Source of the DNA: Arthrobacter crystallopoietes
Lineage (GTDB): Bacteria > Actinomycetota > Actinomycetes > Actinomycetales > Micrococcaceae
Direction: 5' to 3'
Assembly: GCF_017603825.1 (NCBI RefSeq)
Contig: NZ_CP072014.1
Coordinates: forward strand, 2,232,001-2,296,000
Length of the DNA stretch: 64,000 nt
Shown here piece after piece: positions 19,870 through 29,540 of this stretch. Each line of letters opens with the position of its first letter. Position 1 is the first letter of the stretch. The notes below the pieces were generated by a model. It was given only the letters and a program-made list of their open reading frames with translations, had not been told where the DNA came from and made no database searches. Both the position numbers and the translations under genes were made by a program.

Positions 19870-20529
19870 TCAGGTGGTTGTCGTGTGGGCTGCCGGGTGG
19901 ATGATTGCGCGGACGGCGTCTACCGCATCGGTCAGGACCTCGCGGTAGCTGCGGGTGTTCCAGGGCGCGAAAAACTCTTCGCCGGCCTGCTTGGAGATGG
20001 CGGTCATTACGCCGACGGCGAGCCGGATCCGCAGGTCTTGAGGCAGCAGGCGTTCCCGCGCTGCCAGCAGTTGGGCGAAGGCTTCCTCGGCCTTCTGGGA
20101 CCCGTGGACGGCCTTGTCCAGAAGTTTAGGTTCGGCCGTGATGGCCTCCCGGAGCCGGACGACGTCATCCCGGCTCATGGCCAGGCGGTCCATCATGGCG
20201 CAGGCGAGTTCGATGAAATCGGGCAGCATGGTCGGCGAGATTTCGTCGGCGGGAAAACCGGCTCCACCTTCGACGAACACACGCGCCAGCGCTTCCGGGA
20301 TGTGGTCCATCGGGTCGCCGAGGATGGCGTCCTCTTTGCCAGGAAAGTAGTTGAAGAACGTGCGTCGGGAGATGCCGACGTCTTCGCAGAGTTGCTCGAT
20401 GGTAAATCCGTTGACGCCGTGCGCGGCGGTGAGGGAGCGCGCGGCGTCGGTGATGGCCATGCGCGTTGTCGCGCGTTTGCGCTCGCGTCTCCCGCCGCCG
20501 TCGTCCCTTGTACTCTCTGCCACCGTCAA
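19870..20529 (-). CDS. TetR family transcriptional regulator
   Basis: A 219-residue repressor. The N-terminal helix-turn-helix is clear: ITDAARSLTAAHGVNGFTIE followed by LCEDVGISRRTFFNYFPGKED at about residues 25-65. The C-terminal ligand domain is divergent and resembles the TetR_C group in mycobacterial-type regulators. Start TTG 20529 or GTG 20523; neither has a clear ribosome site. An inverted repeat just upstream of the start is the likely operator. It probably controls itself and the efflux gene downstream. Confidence 0.9.
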   Translation of the reverse strand: MTVAESTRDDGGGRRERKRATTRMAITDAARSLTAAHGVNGFTIEQLCEDVGISRRTFFNYFPGKEDAILGDPMDHIPEALARVFVEGGAGFPADEISPTMLPDFIELACAMMDRLAMSRDDVVRLREAITAEPKLLDKAVHGSQKAEEAFAQLLAARERLLPQDLRIRLAVGVMTAISKQAGEEFFAPWNTRSYREVLTDAVDAVRAIIHPAAHTTTT

Positions 20530-20533
20530 ATTT

Positions 20534-20558
20534 TTGCACTTTTAGCGTGATAGTGCAA
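20534..20558. promoter_or_regulatory. probable TetR operator
   Basis: TTGCACT and AGTGCAA, perfect seven-base arms around eleven bases, end five bases before the TTG start of the tetR gene. Flanking A/T runs extend the symmetry partly (AAATT on both sides). The position over the start region fits autorepression. Confidence 0.6.
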
Positions 20559-20655
20559 TTTAGTGGGATGCGCCACAACAGCAGTGAAAGAGCGAAGCAC
20601 GCGACAGTACAGCAGGGGGTCGGGCAGCACTATAGGGCGTCAGGCGGCACAGCAA

Positions 20656-20688
20656 AGCGCCCCCGGTCCGGTGTGGACCAGGGGCGCT
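20656..20688 (-). terminator. fumC terminator
   Basis: AGCGCCCC/GGGGCGCT outer arms and GGTCC/GGACC inner arms form a strong hairpin 44 bases past the fumC stop. On the minus strand it is followed by TTTGCTG. Confidence 0.7.
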
Positions 20689-20731
20689 GCCAGGTTGCGC
20701 CGGTGGCGCTATCTGTTGTGCTTGCTTGAGC

Positions 20732-22162
20732 TTACTTCTGGGGCGGGGTGGTCATGGAAAGTACGTCCAGGGCCTTGTCCAGCTGCTCTTCGGTCAGTTC
20801 GCCGCGCTCGAGGAAGCCCAGGGCCACGACGGCCTCGCGGACGGTCAGGCCTTCCTTGACCGCGTGCTTGGCGATCTTGGCAGCGTTCTCGTAACCGATG
20901 TACTTGTTCAACGGGGTCACGATGGACGGCGAAGCCTCGGCCAGGAAGCGGGCGCGCTCCACGTTGGCGGTCAGGCCGTCGATCATCTTGTCCGCCATGA
21001 CGCGGCTGGTGTTGGTCAGCAGGCGGATGGACTCGAGCAGGTTGGCCGCCATGACCGGGATGCCCACGTTCAGCTCGAAGGCGCCGTTGGTGGAGGACAG
21101 GGCGATGGTGGTGTCATTGCCGATGACCTGGGCGGAAACCATGATGGCGGCCTCGCAGATGACCGGGTTGACCTTGCCGGGCATGATCGAGGAGCCGGGC
21201 TGCAGATCCGGGATGGCGATTTCGCCGAGACCGGTGTTGGGGCCGGAGCCCATCCAGCGCAGATCGTTGTTGATCTTCATGAACGAGTAGGCGATGTTGC
21301 GCAGCTGGCCGGAGGCTTCGACCAGGCCGTCGCGGTTGGCCTGGGCCTCGAAGTGGTCGCGGGCCTCGAGCAGCGGCAGGCCGGTGTCGGCAGCGAGCAG
21401 CTCGATCACGCGGGCGGAGAAGCCGGCGGGGGTGTTGATGCCGGTGCCGACGGCGGTGCCGCCCAGCGGGACCTCGGCGACACGGGGGAGCGAGGCGTTG
21501 ATGCGCTCGATGCCGTAGCGGACCTGCGCGGCGTAGCCGCCGAACTCCTGGCCCAGGGTGACCGGGGTGGCGTCCATCAGGTGGGTGCGGCCGGACTTGA
21601 CGACGTCCTTGAACTCCACGGCCTTGCGCTCCAGTGAAGCGGCCAGGTAGTCGAGTGCCGGGATCAGGTCATTGATCAGTGCGGACGTGGCGGCAACGTG
21701 CACCGAGGTGGGGAACACGTCGTTGGAGGACTGCGAGGCGTTGACGTGGTCGTTGGGGTGGACCACCTTGTCGCTGCCGGACTCCTTGAGCGAGCGCGAA
21801 GCCAGCTCGGCGAGGACCTCGTTGGTGTTCATGTTCGAGGACGTGCCGGAACCGGTCTGGAACACATCGATGGGGAAGTCGCCGTCATACTTGCCGGAGG
21901 CGACCTCGTCGGCAGCGGCTTCGATCGCCTTGGCCAGCTCGCCGTCGAGCACGCCGAGTTCGGCGTTGGCGGTAGCGGCGGCCTTCTTGATCCGGGCCAG
22001 CGCCTCGATGTGTGCGCGCTCGAGCGTCTTGCCGGAGATCGGGAAGTTCTCGACGGCACGCTGGGTCTGCGCGCGGTAGAGAGCGTTTACCGGGACGCGG
22101 ACCTCGCCCATGGTGTCGTGTTCAATGCGGTACTCAACGGAGTCGGCAGTAGTGGAAGTCAT
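20732..22162 (-). CDS. fumC: class II fumarate hydratase
   Basis: A 476-residue TCA-cycle enzyme that interconverts fumarate and L-malate, an iron-free homotetramer in this class. The superfamily signature with the catalytic serine loop, [11 protein letters not shown], is at about residues 321-331. The substrate motif [14 protein letters not shown] is also present. I start it at ATG 22162 ([16 protein letters not shown]), where family similarity starts, rather than at an in-frame start 32 codons upstream. It follows the carbonic anhydrase gene by 22 bases and is probably cotranscribed. The set fumC, DUF4245 and glpX matches the neighbourhood Rv1098c-Rv1100. Confidence 0.95.
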   Translation of the reverse strand: MTSTTADSVEYRIEHDTMGEVRVPVNALYRAQTQRAVENFPISGKTLERAHIEALARIKKAAATANAELGVLDGELAKAIEAAADEVASGKYDGDFPIDVFQTGSGTSSNMNTNEVLAELASRSLKESGSDKVVHPNDHVNASQSSNDVFPTSVHVAATSALINDLIPALDYLAASLERKAVEFKDVVKSGRTHLMDATPVTLGQEFGGYAAQVRYGIERINASLPRVAEVPLGGTAVGTGINTPAGFSARVIELLAADTGLPLLEARDHFEAQANRDGLVEASGQLRNIAYSFMKINNDLRWMGSGPNTGLGEIAIPDLQPGSSIMPGKVNPVICEAAIMVSAQVIGNDTTIALSSTNGAFELNVGIPVMAANLLESIRLLTNTSRVMADKMIDGLTANVERARFLAEASPSIVTPLNKYIGYENAAKIAKHAVKEGLTVREAVVALGFLERGELTEEQLDKALDVLSMTTPPQK

Positions 22163-22184
22163 GCCCTCAGTTTCTCCCACGGCG

Positions 22185-22799
22185 TTAGAGCGCACCAAAT
22201 CCTGAGACAAGCTCGGCCCGGCCTTCGGCGAGCCGGTAGGTGACGCCGATGACGGCAACTTCGCCCTTGTCGACGGACTCGGAGATGACGCGCGAACTGT
22301 CCACCAGCCGCTCCGCCACCTGCTGCACGTGCTCGACCACTATGTCGTTGACTTCCTCGAAGCCGTTCCGCCGGGCGGCGAGGACCGAGGGAGTGATGCG
22401 TTCGACCAGGTCACGCAGGAATCCCTTAGGCATTTCGCCCGTGTCCACGGTCTGTTTGGCGGCGGTCACCGCGCCGCAACTGTCGTGGCCGAGCACCACG
22501 ATCAGCGGGACATCCAGCAGGCTGACGCTGTACTCCAGCGAACCGAGGACCGCGTCGTCGATGACCTGGCCGGCGGTACGGACCACGAACGCGTCGCCGA
22601 GGCCCAGATCGAAGATGATTTCGGCGGCCAGCCGGGAATCCGAGCAACCGAATATTACGGCGAAGGGATGCTGCTGGTTGACCAGCGAACTGCGGCGGGA
22701 GGCGTCCTGGTTCGGGTGGTTCGAGGAGCCGGAAACGAAGCGCTCATTGCCTTCGCGGAGCTTTTGCCACGCCAATGCGGGGGTGAGGTCAGTAGTCAC
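22185..22799 (-). CDS. beta-class carbonic anhydrase
   Basis: A 204-residue zinc enzyme for reversible CO2 hydration. Zinc ligands: C52 in GCSDSR, H105 and C108 in GHDSCGA. The Asp-Arg dyad D54-R56 is present. Together these are the full active site. The start is GTG 22799 with TAAAGT seven bases upstream (leaderless pattern). It lies between DUF4245 and fumC on the same strand. Supply of bicarbonate to carboxylases is a plausible role next to TCA-cycle genes, but that is inference. Confidence 0.93.
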   Translation of the reverse strand: MTTDLTPALAWQKLREGNERFVSGSSNHPNQDASRRSSLVNQQHPFAVIFGCSDSRLAAEIIFDLGLGDAFVVRTAGQVIDDAVLGSLEYSVSLLDVPLIVVLGHDSCGAVTAAKQTVDTGEMPKGFLRDLVERITPSVLAARRNGFEEVNDIVVEHVQQVAERLVDSSRVISESVDKGEVAVIGVTYRLAEGRAELVSGFGAL

Positions 22800-22859
22800 C
22801 CTGCTTACTTTACTGACCCGAGCCCGAGGGGGTGGTTCCGTTGCAGTGCATTACGCCGG

Positions 22860-23471
22860 TTACTTTTCGGCCGGCTCGCTCTGGGCCAGCTCCTCCACGA
22901 CGGCAGTGCCGAGGGTGTCGAACTCGTCAAGGTCCGCACCGCCGCTGAGGATCACGGTGAAACCGTTCTGCTCCAGCACCAGGTGCTTGCGGTCGTCGCC
23001 GCGGTCGCGCAGTTCCCAGCTTTCCCCGCCGGCTTGGCGATCGCTCGTGATGGGCGCGTTGTCGGTTGTCTGCGCGATCCAGGTGGGATTGGCTTTGTCC
23101 GTCTGGGTCAGGGCGATGTGCTGGCCCTTGGGCGTGAGGTAGCCGACCTCCCATGCGGGGACTGCTCCGGTGCCGCCGGTGCTCCAGCGGGCGTAGTTGG
23201 CGCGCCATGGCTCCGGCAGTTCGAGCGCCAGCGGCTCGTAGCCTGCGGTGGCCGCGGCCTGCGATGCCGTGCCGGGAACGTCAATGTTACGTTCGTAAAC
23301 CTCGGACTTACTGGCCGGGTTCAGGAAGAAGATCGGCAGGAAGATCGCGATGGTCAGGCCCAGGGCAATCAGCATGCCGGTCACGGTGGCATTAGCGCGT
23401 TTGGCCTGTTTTGCCGTCAGAACCGGGGTTGCGGCAGGCTGGGCTGAATCTTCGGGGCGTACTTCACTCAC
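22860..23471 (-). CDS. DUF4245 domain-containing membrane protein
   Basis: A protein of 203 residues with a cytoplasmic N-terminus, one transmembrane helix at about residues 30-52 (VTGMLIALGLTIAIFLPIFF) and an extracytoplasmic domain typical of DUF4245 (WRANYARWSTGG, WEVGYLTPKGQHIALTQTD). The function is unknown; the family is conserved next to glpX and fum in actinobacteria. I chose GTG 23471 because GAGGGG lies just upstream; an in-frame start at 23507 would add twelve residues. It is divergent from glpX with 196 bases between. Confidence 0.85.
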   Translation of the reverse strand: MSEVRPEDSAQPAATPVLTAKQAKRANATVTGMLIALGLTIAIFLPIFFLNPASKSEVYERNIDVPGTASQAAATAGYEPLALELPEPWRANYARWSTGGTGAVPAWEVGYLTPKGQHIALTQTDKANPTWIAQTTDNAPITSDRQAGGESWELRDRGDDRKHLVLEQNGFTVILSGGADLDEFDTLGTAVVEELAQSEPAEK

Positions 23472-23667
23472 CCCTCTATCGTCTCTTAAACTACGGCACC
23501 CTCGCACCGCCGTCGTGCTTTGAAGGGGTTTGGGCTGCGCTGGATAAGTCGGACGTGCCTGTCATCACAGAGTCGGCGGGCGCCCCGGCGACTATGATCA
23601 GAAGTACAGGAAAACCGATGCAGTCCCGATCGGAACTGCGCCCAAGCCACTCGAAGATGAGGTTCTC

Positions 23668-24705
23668 GTGTCCAAAGCCGCACCGGCCGCCCAGTATTCA
23701 ACGCTTTCCCCGTCCCTGGCTGTCGCCGACGATGGGCCGGACCGCAACCTGGCCCTGGAGCTCGTCCGCGTGACCGAAGCCGCCGCCATCGCCGGCGGCC
23801 ACTGGGTTGGCTACGGGGACAAAAACACCGCAGACGGCGCCGCCGTGGACGCCATGCGTTCCTTCCTCTCCACCGTCCACTTCAACGGTGTTGTGGTGAT
23901 CGGCGAGGGTGAAAAAGACGAAGCACCCATGCTCTACAACGGCGAGAAGGTCGGCGACGGCTCCGGTCCCGAGGTGGACGTGGCCGTGGACCCGATCGAC
24001 GGCACCCGCCTGACCGCGCTGGGCATCAACAACGCGCTGTCCGTGCTGGCCGTGTCCGAGCGTGGCAGCATGTTCGACCCCTCGGCCGTGTTCTATATGG
24101 AGAAGCTGGTCACCGGTCCCGAGGCCGCGGACCTGGTGGACCTGCGCCTGCCGATCAAGCAGAACCTGCACCTGATCGCCAAGGCCAAGAACAAGAAGGT
24201 CAACCAGATCAACGTGATGATCCTGGACCGCGACCGCCACAAGCCGATGGTCGAAGAGATCCGCGCAGCCGGCGCCCGCACCCGCTTCATCATGGACGGC
24301 GACGTGGCCGGCGGTATTGCGGCCGCCCGCGAAGGCACGGGCATCGATGTCCTGATGGGCATCGGCGGCACCCCGGAGGGAATCGTCACGGCGTGCGCCA
24401 TCAAGTCCCTCGGCGGTGTCATCCAGGGCCGGCTGTGGCCCACCAACGACGAGGAAAAGCAGAAGGCGATCGACGCCGGCCACGACCTGGACCGCGTGCT
24501 GACCACCAATGACCTCGTCACCAGCGACAACTGCTACTTCGCCGCCACCGGCATCACCGACGGCGACCTGCTGCGCGGCGTCCGCTACGCGCCCAACACC
24601 GTGCGCACCCAGTCCATCGTGATGCGCTCCAAGTCCGGCACCATCCGCTTTATCGACGGGGAGCACCGCGCCGACAAGTGGGAAGGCTACGAGCGCAAGC
24701 ACTAG
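23668..24705 (+). CDS. glpX: class II fructose-1,6-bisphosphatase
   Basis: A 345-residue metal-dependent phosphatase that hydrolyses fructose-1,6-bisphosphate for gluconeogenesis; the main FBPase in many actinobacteria. Metal-site motifs: [12 protein letters not shown] (about 78-89) and VDPIDGT (about 107-113). [12 protein letters not shown] and [16 protein letters not shown] are also typical. The start is GTG 23668, preceded by GAGG. TATGAT at 23593-23598 may be a -10 element. A strong terminator follows the gene. Confidence 0.95.
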   Translation: MSKAAPAAQYSTLSPSLAVADDGPDRNLALELVRVTEAAAIAGGHWVGYGDKNTADGAAVDAMRSFLSTVHFNGVVVIGEGEKDEAPMLYNGEKVGDGSGPEVDVAVDPIDGTRLTALGINNALSVLAVSERGSMFDPSAVFYMEKLVTGPEAADLVDLRLPIKQNLHLIAKAKNKKVNQINVMILDRDRHKPMVEEIRAAGARTRFIMDGDVAGGIAAAREGTGIDVLMGIGGTPEGIVTACAIKSLGGVIQGRLWPTNDEEKQKAIDAGHDLDRVLTTNDLVTSDNCYFAATGITDGDLLRGVRYAPNTVRTQSIVMRSKSGTIRFIDGEHRADKWEGYERKH

Positions 24706-24729
24706 GCTGCCACGGCGCTCCCGCACCCA

Positions 24730-24767
24730 GAAAACCCGCTCCGGCTCAGGCCGGGGCGGGTTTTCTT
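24730..24767 (+). terminator. glpX terminator
   Basis: A 16-pair stem (24730-24745 with 24750-24765) around TCAG, with arms GAAAACCCGC and GCGGGTTTTC at the base, followed by TT. The A-run and U-run on the two sides make it bidirectional in principle. Confidence 0.9.
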
Positions 24768-24787
24768 ATGGTGGCGGAGCTTATCTG

Positions 24788-24874
24788 CCCACGTTTAGGC
24801 CTAACTGTCCAAGTTTAGGCTTCAAGCAACGCGCTGACCTGCAGCGATGTTTTGGCGCCGTTTTAAACATGGGT
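24788..24874 (+). repeat. 87-bp dispersed intergenic element, copy A
   Basis: This copy aligns without gaps with 60964-61050 and with the reverse complement of 41766-41852. All three start with the same 13 bases, CCCACGTTTAGGC. They share TTTAG at positions 27-31, TTCAAG at 34-39, CTGAC and CGATG further on, and end in a GGG-containing box whose reverse complement resembles the start (ACCCATGTT against CCCACGTT). A second TTTAGGC lies inside this copy. It sits between the glpX terminator and the 3' end of the FemX gene. No open frame is conserved. Confidence 0.75.
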
Positions 24875-24941
24875 CGCTAGCGGGGTAGCGGCCGCCCAGC
24901 GCAGGAGCTGAGGGGCCGGGAGCCCCGTCAGCGGACGGCAG

Positions 24942-25991
24942 TCAGCGGCCGAGCTTGGCGCGCACCTTGTCCAGCGCCGGACCGGCTGCGGAACGTGCCT
25001 TCTCCAGCACGGGGCCGGCTCCGGTGCGTGCCTTGTGCAGGGCCGGCACTGCGGTATCGCGCAGCTTGCGGGCCAGGCCGTAGGCGGAGTACATCAGCTT
25101 GTTGACCGGCAGGTCCCAGGAGCCCGGGTAAGCCACCTCGAAACCGCCGAACGAGCGCTTGAAGCGGGAGAAGCCGGCCCAGGCATGGTCCGGTTCGTCC
25201 TCGGGGGAAACGCCCCACATATCGAAGCGGGTCATGCCGGAGGCCTTGGCGTCCATCATCATGGTGACCACCAGCGGGATGCCCGCGTTGAGCTTTCGGT
25301 AGGTGTCGTCGGCGGCCGCATGGGCGTAGACGCGCGTAGTCTCCGTGTCGTAGGACAGGGCCGCGGCGATCGGAGTGCCCTCCAGCTTGGCGATGAAAAG
25401 CTTGGCATTGCCGGCCGGGACCAGGGCCTCGGCGGCGCGGGTGAGGTAGTCATCGGACTGCGCCTTGAAGTCGGCCCGCTCCGACACGTCATGCAGGAAG
25501 CCCAGCAGGATGGAGATGTCCTTCGGATCGGTGGAGATCTCGAAGGTCACGCCCTTCTTGTGGATATTCCGGTAGAGGTTCCGGCTGGTGCTGCGCATGT
25601 CGGCCAGGATCTTGTCTTCGTCCTGGGTCAGATCCACCATCCAAGTCAGGTGCGGCTGGACGTCGGTGGGCGCCTTGACGAGTCCCAGTCCTGCCAGCTC
25701 GGCCTCGGCGTCGGTGCCTGGGCCGGAGGCCAGACCCGAGTGGATCGGTTCCACGCGCACGTAGTGGGCGCCCTCGGCCTTTGCCAGCGCGGCCAGGGCG
25801 TCGAGCGCGCGGGTCAGGGCCTGCTTGTCCTCGGCGGCGGGTCCGTACGGCACGTAGAGGTAACTGCCCAGCGGGGTCTTCTCGTGGATGGCCAGAAAGG
25901 AGTAGCCGTCCCCGGTGGACTCGAAGACTTTCTTCCCGAGACTGCGCTGGAACTCGGCCCAGGCGGCGGACTGCAGGATGGAGGAACTCAT
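24942..25991 (-). CDS. FemX/FemABX family peptidoglycan bridge aminoacyltransferase
   Basis: A 349-residue non-ribosomal peptidyltransferase that uses aminoacyl-tRNA to add residues to the stem-peptide lysine of lipid II. The two GNAT-like subdomains are recognisable (LQSAAWAEFQRSLG near the start; MRSTSRNLYRNIHKKGV; LNAGIPLVVTMMMDAKASG; FDMWGVSPEDEPDHAWAGFSRFKRSFGG split across about 255-285). The C-terminal 45 residues hold a repeat, KARTGAGPVLEKARSAAGP, likely a helical extension. I start at ATG 25991 (MSSSILQSAAW) because this is where the family begins. It is 32 bases downstream of manA on the same strand. An interpeptide bridge (A3-alpha type) fits Arthrobacter relatives. Confidence 0.88.
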   Translation of the reverse strand: MSSSILQSAAWAEFQRSLGKKVFESTGDGYSFLAIHEKTPLGSYLYVPYGPAAEDKQALTRALDALAALAKAEGAHYVRVEPIHSGLASGPGTDAEAELAGLGLVKAPTDVQPHLTWMVDLTQDEDKILADMRSTSRNLYRNIHKKGVTFEISTDPKDISILLGFLHDVSERADFKAQSDDYLTRAAEALVPAGNAKLFIAKLEGTPIAAALSYDTETTRVYAHAAADDTYRKLNAGIPLVVTMMMDAKASGMTRFDMWGVSPEDEPDHAWAGFSRFKRSFGGFEVAYPGSWDLPVNKLMYSAYGLARKLRDTAVPALHKARTGAGPVLEKARSAAGPALDKVRAKLGR

Positions 25992-26023
25992 GCGTCGATA
26001 TCCGTTCGTTGATTCACTGAACT

Positions 26024-27298
26024 TCATAGACTTTCATAAAACTCGGCGAATTCGCTGGCATTACCTGCGCAGGTGACCGCGAAAAGGACGGCGGGGGAGT
26101 CCGTGTTGAGCACCGGATGGACCAGCACGGGCTGTTCCGAAGCCGGGATGAACGCCGAATCTCCGCGGTGCAGGGTCAGATCCGTAACGGGCGAGTCCAG
26201 CAGTGCGCTGCCGCTGACGGCCAGCACCACAACGGGACCATGCTGGGCCAGCGGTACGGGCGTGTCGCCGTCGTTAATCTCGATGCGCTGGAGCTGGAAC
26301 TCGGCGAACGGCGGGCAGTAGAGTTCCTGGCCGGCGTCCGTCAGCTTCCGTTCCACCCGGGGAGGTTCGATCGGGCGGAAATCCGTGATCTTGAGCAGCT
26401 CGGGGATGTTGATGTGCTTGGGAGTCAGCCCGCCGCGGAGCACGTTGTCGCTGGTGGCCATGACCTCGATGCCGAGGCCGCGCAGGTAGGCATGCACATT
26501 GCCGGCCGGCAGGCTCAGGGCCTGGCCCGGCTGCAGCGTGGTCAGGTTCAGCAGCAGCGAAATCAGCGTGCCCGGGTCCTGCGGGTAGAGCTCGGCCAGC
26601 CAGCGTACCGCGGCGAATTCCGGCCCGGTTTGCTCTTCGGGGACGGCCGCCAGCACCGCGGCCGTGTTGTCGACCAAGGCAGCGGACTCGGCGCCGCCTT
26701 CGAGCAGTGTCACGAAGGCGCCGCGGATGGCCGCGGATTCATCCGGGCCCTCGAGCGACTTGATCACCCGTTCCAGCAGGGCGGTGTCCGCGTCCGCGGC
26801 ACTGAGCTTGCCATGGAGTCCACGGAAAAACCGGACGGAATCCTGCGGGTGCCGGAAGCCGCACAGGGCCTGGAACTCAGTCAGGGCGAAGAGCATTTCC
26901 GGCTTGTGGTTGTCGTCGCGGTAGCTGCGTTCGGGGGATGACAGCGGGACCTTGGCGGCGTTCTCGGCCGCGAAGCCCTGGCGTGCCTGCTCCAGCGTGG
27001 GGTGGACCTGCAGCGAGAGCGCCTCATCGGCGGCCAGGACCTTGGTCAGGAACGGCAGCTTGGCGCCGAACAGGGCGAGCGCGTTCTGGCCGAGCGCCAA
27101 CCCGGGGCCGTCGTCTATGAAGTCCGTGAGGGGCTGCTCATCGCCGTCGGGCAAATGGACCGACGACGGCGAGTCCGGGTGGGCTCCGATCCACAACTCC
27201 GCCTCGGGACTGCCTGAGGGTTCGCGGCCGAACAACTCGGCAATCGCCATCGGCGATCCCCAGGCATAGGGCCGCAGAACATTGGTCAGCCGGTACAT
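26024..27298 (-). CDS. manA: mannose-6-phosphate isomerase, class I
   Basis: A 424-residue zinc enzyme that interconverts fructose-6-phosphate and mannose-6-phosphate, the entry to GDP-mannose. Zinc ligands of the type I family are visible: Q97 and H99 in SLQVHP, E134 in DDNHKPEML, and a later histidine in the cupin region. The gene lies upstream of femX. Its product feeds mannosyl donors that the Pmt mannosyltransferase (48974-50617) and other envelope glycosyltransferases would need. GAGG lies about seven bases before the ATG. Confidence 0.94.
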   Translation of the reverse strand: MYRLTNVLRPYAWGSPMAIAELFGREPSGSPEAELWIGAHPDSPSSVHLPDGDEQPLTDFIDDGPGLALGQNALALFGAKLPFLTKVLAADEALSLQVHPTLEQARQGFAAENAAKVPLSSPERSYRDDNHKPEMLFALTEFQALCGFRHPQDSVRFFRGLHGKLSAADADTALLERVIKSLEGPDESAAIRGAFVTLLEGGAESAALVDNTAAVLAAVPEEQTGPEFAAVRWLAELYPQDPGTLISLLLNLTTLQPGQALSLPAGNVHAYLRGLGIEVMATSDNVLRGGLTPKHINIPELLKITDFRPIEPPRVERKLTDAGQELYCPPFAEFQLQRIEINDGDTPVPLAQHGPVVVLAVSGSALLDSPVTDLTLHRGDSAFIPASEQPVLVHPVLNTDSPAVLFAVTCAGNASEFAEFYESL

Positions 27299-27354
27299 TG
27301 TGGAGCCTCTTCTCTATGCAGGTACCTGAACGTGCTGGTGCGGCGTCTTCGATG

Positions 27355-29031
27355 CTAGGGCACCGAGCATTCCCCGTTCCCGCGCACGATCGACGAAAGC
27401 GTTGCCGAGTCGCCGATGACGGCCAGTTGTTGCAGGTACTCCTCGGTGATCTCCGGAGTCTGTTCAGCCGGTGTCTCGGCCGGGGCGGCTTCGGCGCCGC
27501 CGTCGTTAGCCGAAGTGTCCTCCGCGGTGCCGCCCGAATCCGCGCCGCCGTCGTTGTTTTCCCCGGCGCCGGAGTCCGAACCGCTGTCCGGCTTGGAGCC
27601 CGCGTCGCCGCCAGCTTCCTTAGTCTCCTCTTCCTGGATGAACATCTCCTGAACACGAGGGTGGATCTGGCTGAAGTCCGGGAAGGTGACGAAGTTGTCC
27701 GAGGGGGTGCCGAAGTCCGGCGGGCCGATGGTCAGCCGCTTGATCTTCTGCCCCTTGGCGTCCGCCGCCAGGGATACGAAGCTGCCGAGCTGTTCGCTGG
27801 GAATGTCCGTCTCCACGACCTCTTCGCCGGCGGAGGCCAGCTGCTGGAAGCGGGTCAGCACGGTGGCAGGGTCAAGCTGCTTGACCATCGCGGACATCAC
27901 GCACTGCTGGCGCTGCACGCGGTCATAGTCGGTGGCGAATTCGCGCGAGCGGGCGTACCAAAGCGCGTGGTAGCCGTCCAGCTCCTGCACGCCGGGGGCG
28001 ATCCAGCCCTTCGGCGGGTAGTGCTGGTTGGTGCCGGGGATGGTGCGGTCAGAGATGGGCACCCAGCCGCCGGCGTCCACGGTGATGCCGCCCATGGCGT
28101 CCACGAGGGCCTCGAAGCCGCCCATGTCCACCAGCGCGTAAGCCTGGATTTCGATGCCGAGGATTCCGCTGACCGCATCCTTCATGGCTTCGGCACCCGG
28201 GTTTTTGGCGTCCGGGTAGAGGTCCGCATGGTTCTGCTCCACGTCCACGTAGAGCGCGTTGATGATGCACTCGTCGCCGCAGTTGAAGCCCTCCGGGTAG
28301 ACCGCATGCATCGGCGAGTCCTCGGGGAACGGGGCGTTCTGGAAGTTGCGCGGGATGCCGAACATGACGGTCTGGCCGGTCTTGGCGTCCACGCTCACCA
28401 CCTGGATGCTGTCCGGGCGCAGGCCCACACGGCCGGCCCCGGCGTCGCCGCCCATCAGCAGGAAGTTGTAGCGCCCGTCCACCGGATCGAAAGCCGGGCG
28501 GGTCTCGAAGATGGTGCCCAGCGTGCTGCGTCCCACGTTCATCAGGTAGGCGCCGTAGCCCAGCGTGCCGGTGGTCAGCGCCATCAGCGCCACCAGGCAG
28601 ACCGCCACAATGGGACGCATGCCCGGCGCGAGCAGGCCGGGCCGGATGATCCGCAGCGTGTCCAGGAACAGGAACCCCCAGAACAGCGCCAGCGCCGCCA
28701 GCACGATGACCAGTACCAGCGAGCCCCAGGGGTGGGTGGCGATGTTGACCAGCGTCGGCCAATTCACCAGGGCCACGATGCCCGCGGCGATCAGCAGCGC
28801 CCACACGGTAAAGGTCACCCGCAGCGCTTTGTGGCCGAGATTGCGGTTGCCCGCCACCAGCTGCGCGCTGCCCGGGATGAACAGAGTCAGCAGCAGCAGG
28901 ATGAACGCGCGCTTGGTCCGGACCGGGGCGGGCGCGCTCTGCGGGTAGCGGACCGGATCGGTGACGCCGTAGCCATCGTCGCCGCGATTGCCGCGGCGCG
29001 GACTGTCCTGTGGGGCGATGCGCGGCGTCAT
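27355..29031 (-). CDS. LytR-CpsA-Psr (LCP) family wall-polymer ligase
   Basis: A 558-residue membrane protein. Three or four helices occupy about residues 40-165, and the LCP domain lies outside the membrane at about 185-420: [10 protein letters not shown] (with the conserved Asp), [21 protein letters not shown], then [22 protein letters not shown] split over 345-365, which carries the catalytic arginines. A Ser/Asp/Gly/Ala-rich linker follows (about 455-530) with the repeated element NDGGA. The enzyme transfers glycopolymers from a lipid carrier to peptidoglycan. The start overlaps the purE stop by four bases. Confidence 0.92.
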   Translation of the reverse strand: MTPRIAPQDSPRRGNRGDDGYGVTDPVRYPQSAPAPVRTKRAFILLLLTLFIPGSAQLVAGNRNLGHKALRVTFTVWALLIAAGIVALVNWPTLVNIATHPWGSLVLVIVLAALALFWGFLFLDTLRIIRPGLLAPGMRPIVAVCLVALMALTTGTLGYGAYLMNVGRSTLGTIFETRPAFDPVDGRYNFLLMGGDAGAGRVGLRPDSIQVVSVDAKTGQTVMFGIPRNFQNAPFPEDSPMHAVYPEGFNCGDECIINALYVDVEQNHADLYPDAKNPGAEAMKDAVSGILGIEIQAYALVDMGGFEALVDAMGGITVDAGGWVPISDRTIPGTNQHYPPKGWIAPGVQELDGYHALWYARSREFATDYDRVQRQQCVMSAMVKQLDPATVLTRFQQLASAGEEVVETDIPSEQLGSFVSLAADAKGQKIKRLTIGPPDFGTPSDNFVTFPDFSQIHPRVQEMFIQEEETKEAGGDAGSKPDSGSDSGAGENNDGGADSGGTAEDTSANDGGAEAAPAETPAEQTPEITEEYLQQLAVIGDSATLSSIVRGNGECSVP

Positions 29032-29540
29032 GACAATTTTGCCCGCAGGGCTTCACCCTTGTCGTACGCGCTTTGGCGCAGCTCAGCGGCGAAGTCAGCC
29101 AGCTGCGGCTGCAGCCGGGCGGCAAGGTCATCGGTTCCGGCGGCCAGCATCCGGACCGCCAGGAGCCCGGCGTTGCGGGCACCGCCGATCGAGACGGTGG
29201 CCACGGGAACACCGGCGGGCATCTGCACGATGGACAGCAGCGAATCCATGCCGTCCAGCATCTTCAGCGGCACCGGGACACCGATGACCGGCAGTGTGGT
29301 GACCGATGCCAGCATGCCCGGCAGGTGCGCGGCGCCCCCGGCCCCGGCGATGATGGCGCGCAACCCGCGGCCCTGGGCCTCCTTGCCGTAGCGGATCATG
29401 TCCTCGGGCATGCGGTGCGCGGAGACCACATCGGCCTCGTACGGGATGCCGAATTCTTCCAGCGCCGCGGCTGCAGCCTGCATGACGGGCCAGTCCGAAT
29501 CGGAGCCCATTACGACGCCGACAATCGGGTTTTCGCTCAT
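29028..29540 (-). CDS. purE: 5-(carboxyamino)imidazole ribonucleotide mutase
   Basis: A 170-residue class I PurE that moves the carboxylate from N5-CAIR to give CAIR in purine synthesis. Motifs: GSDSDW at residues 12-17, SAHR at 40-43, and [11 protein letters not shown] near 65-75. It overlaps purK upstream (ATGA) and the LCP gene downstream (ATGA), so the three are coupled. Confidence 0.95.
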   Translation of the reverse strand: MSENPIVGVVMGSDSDWPVMQAAAAALEEFGIPYEADVVSAHRMPEDMIRYGKEAQGRGLRAIIAGAGGAAHLPGMLASVTTLPVIGVPVPLKMLDGMDSLLSIVQMPAGVPVATVSIGGARNAGLLAVRMLAAGTDDLAARLQPQLADFAAELRQSAYDKGEALRAKLS

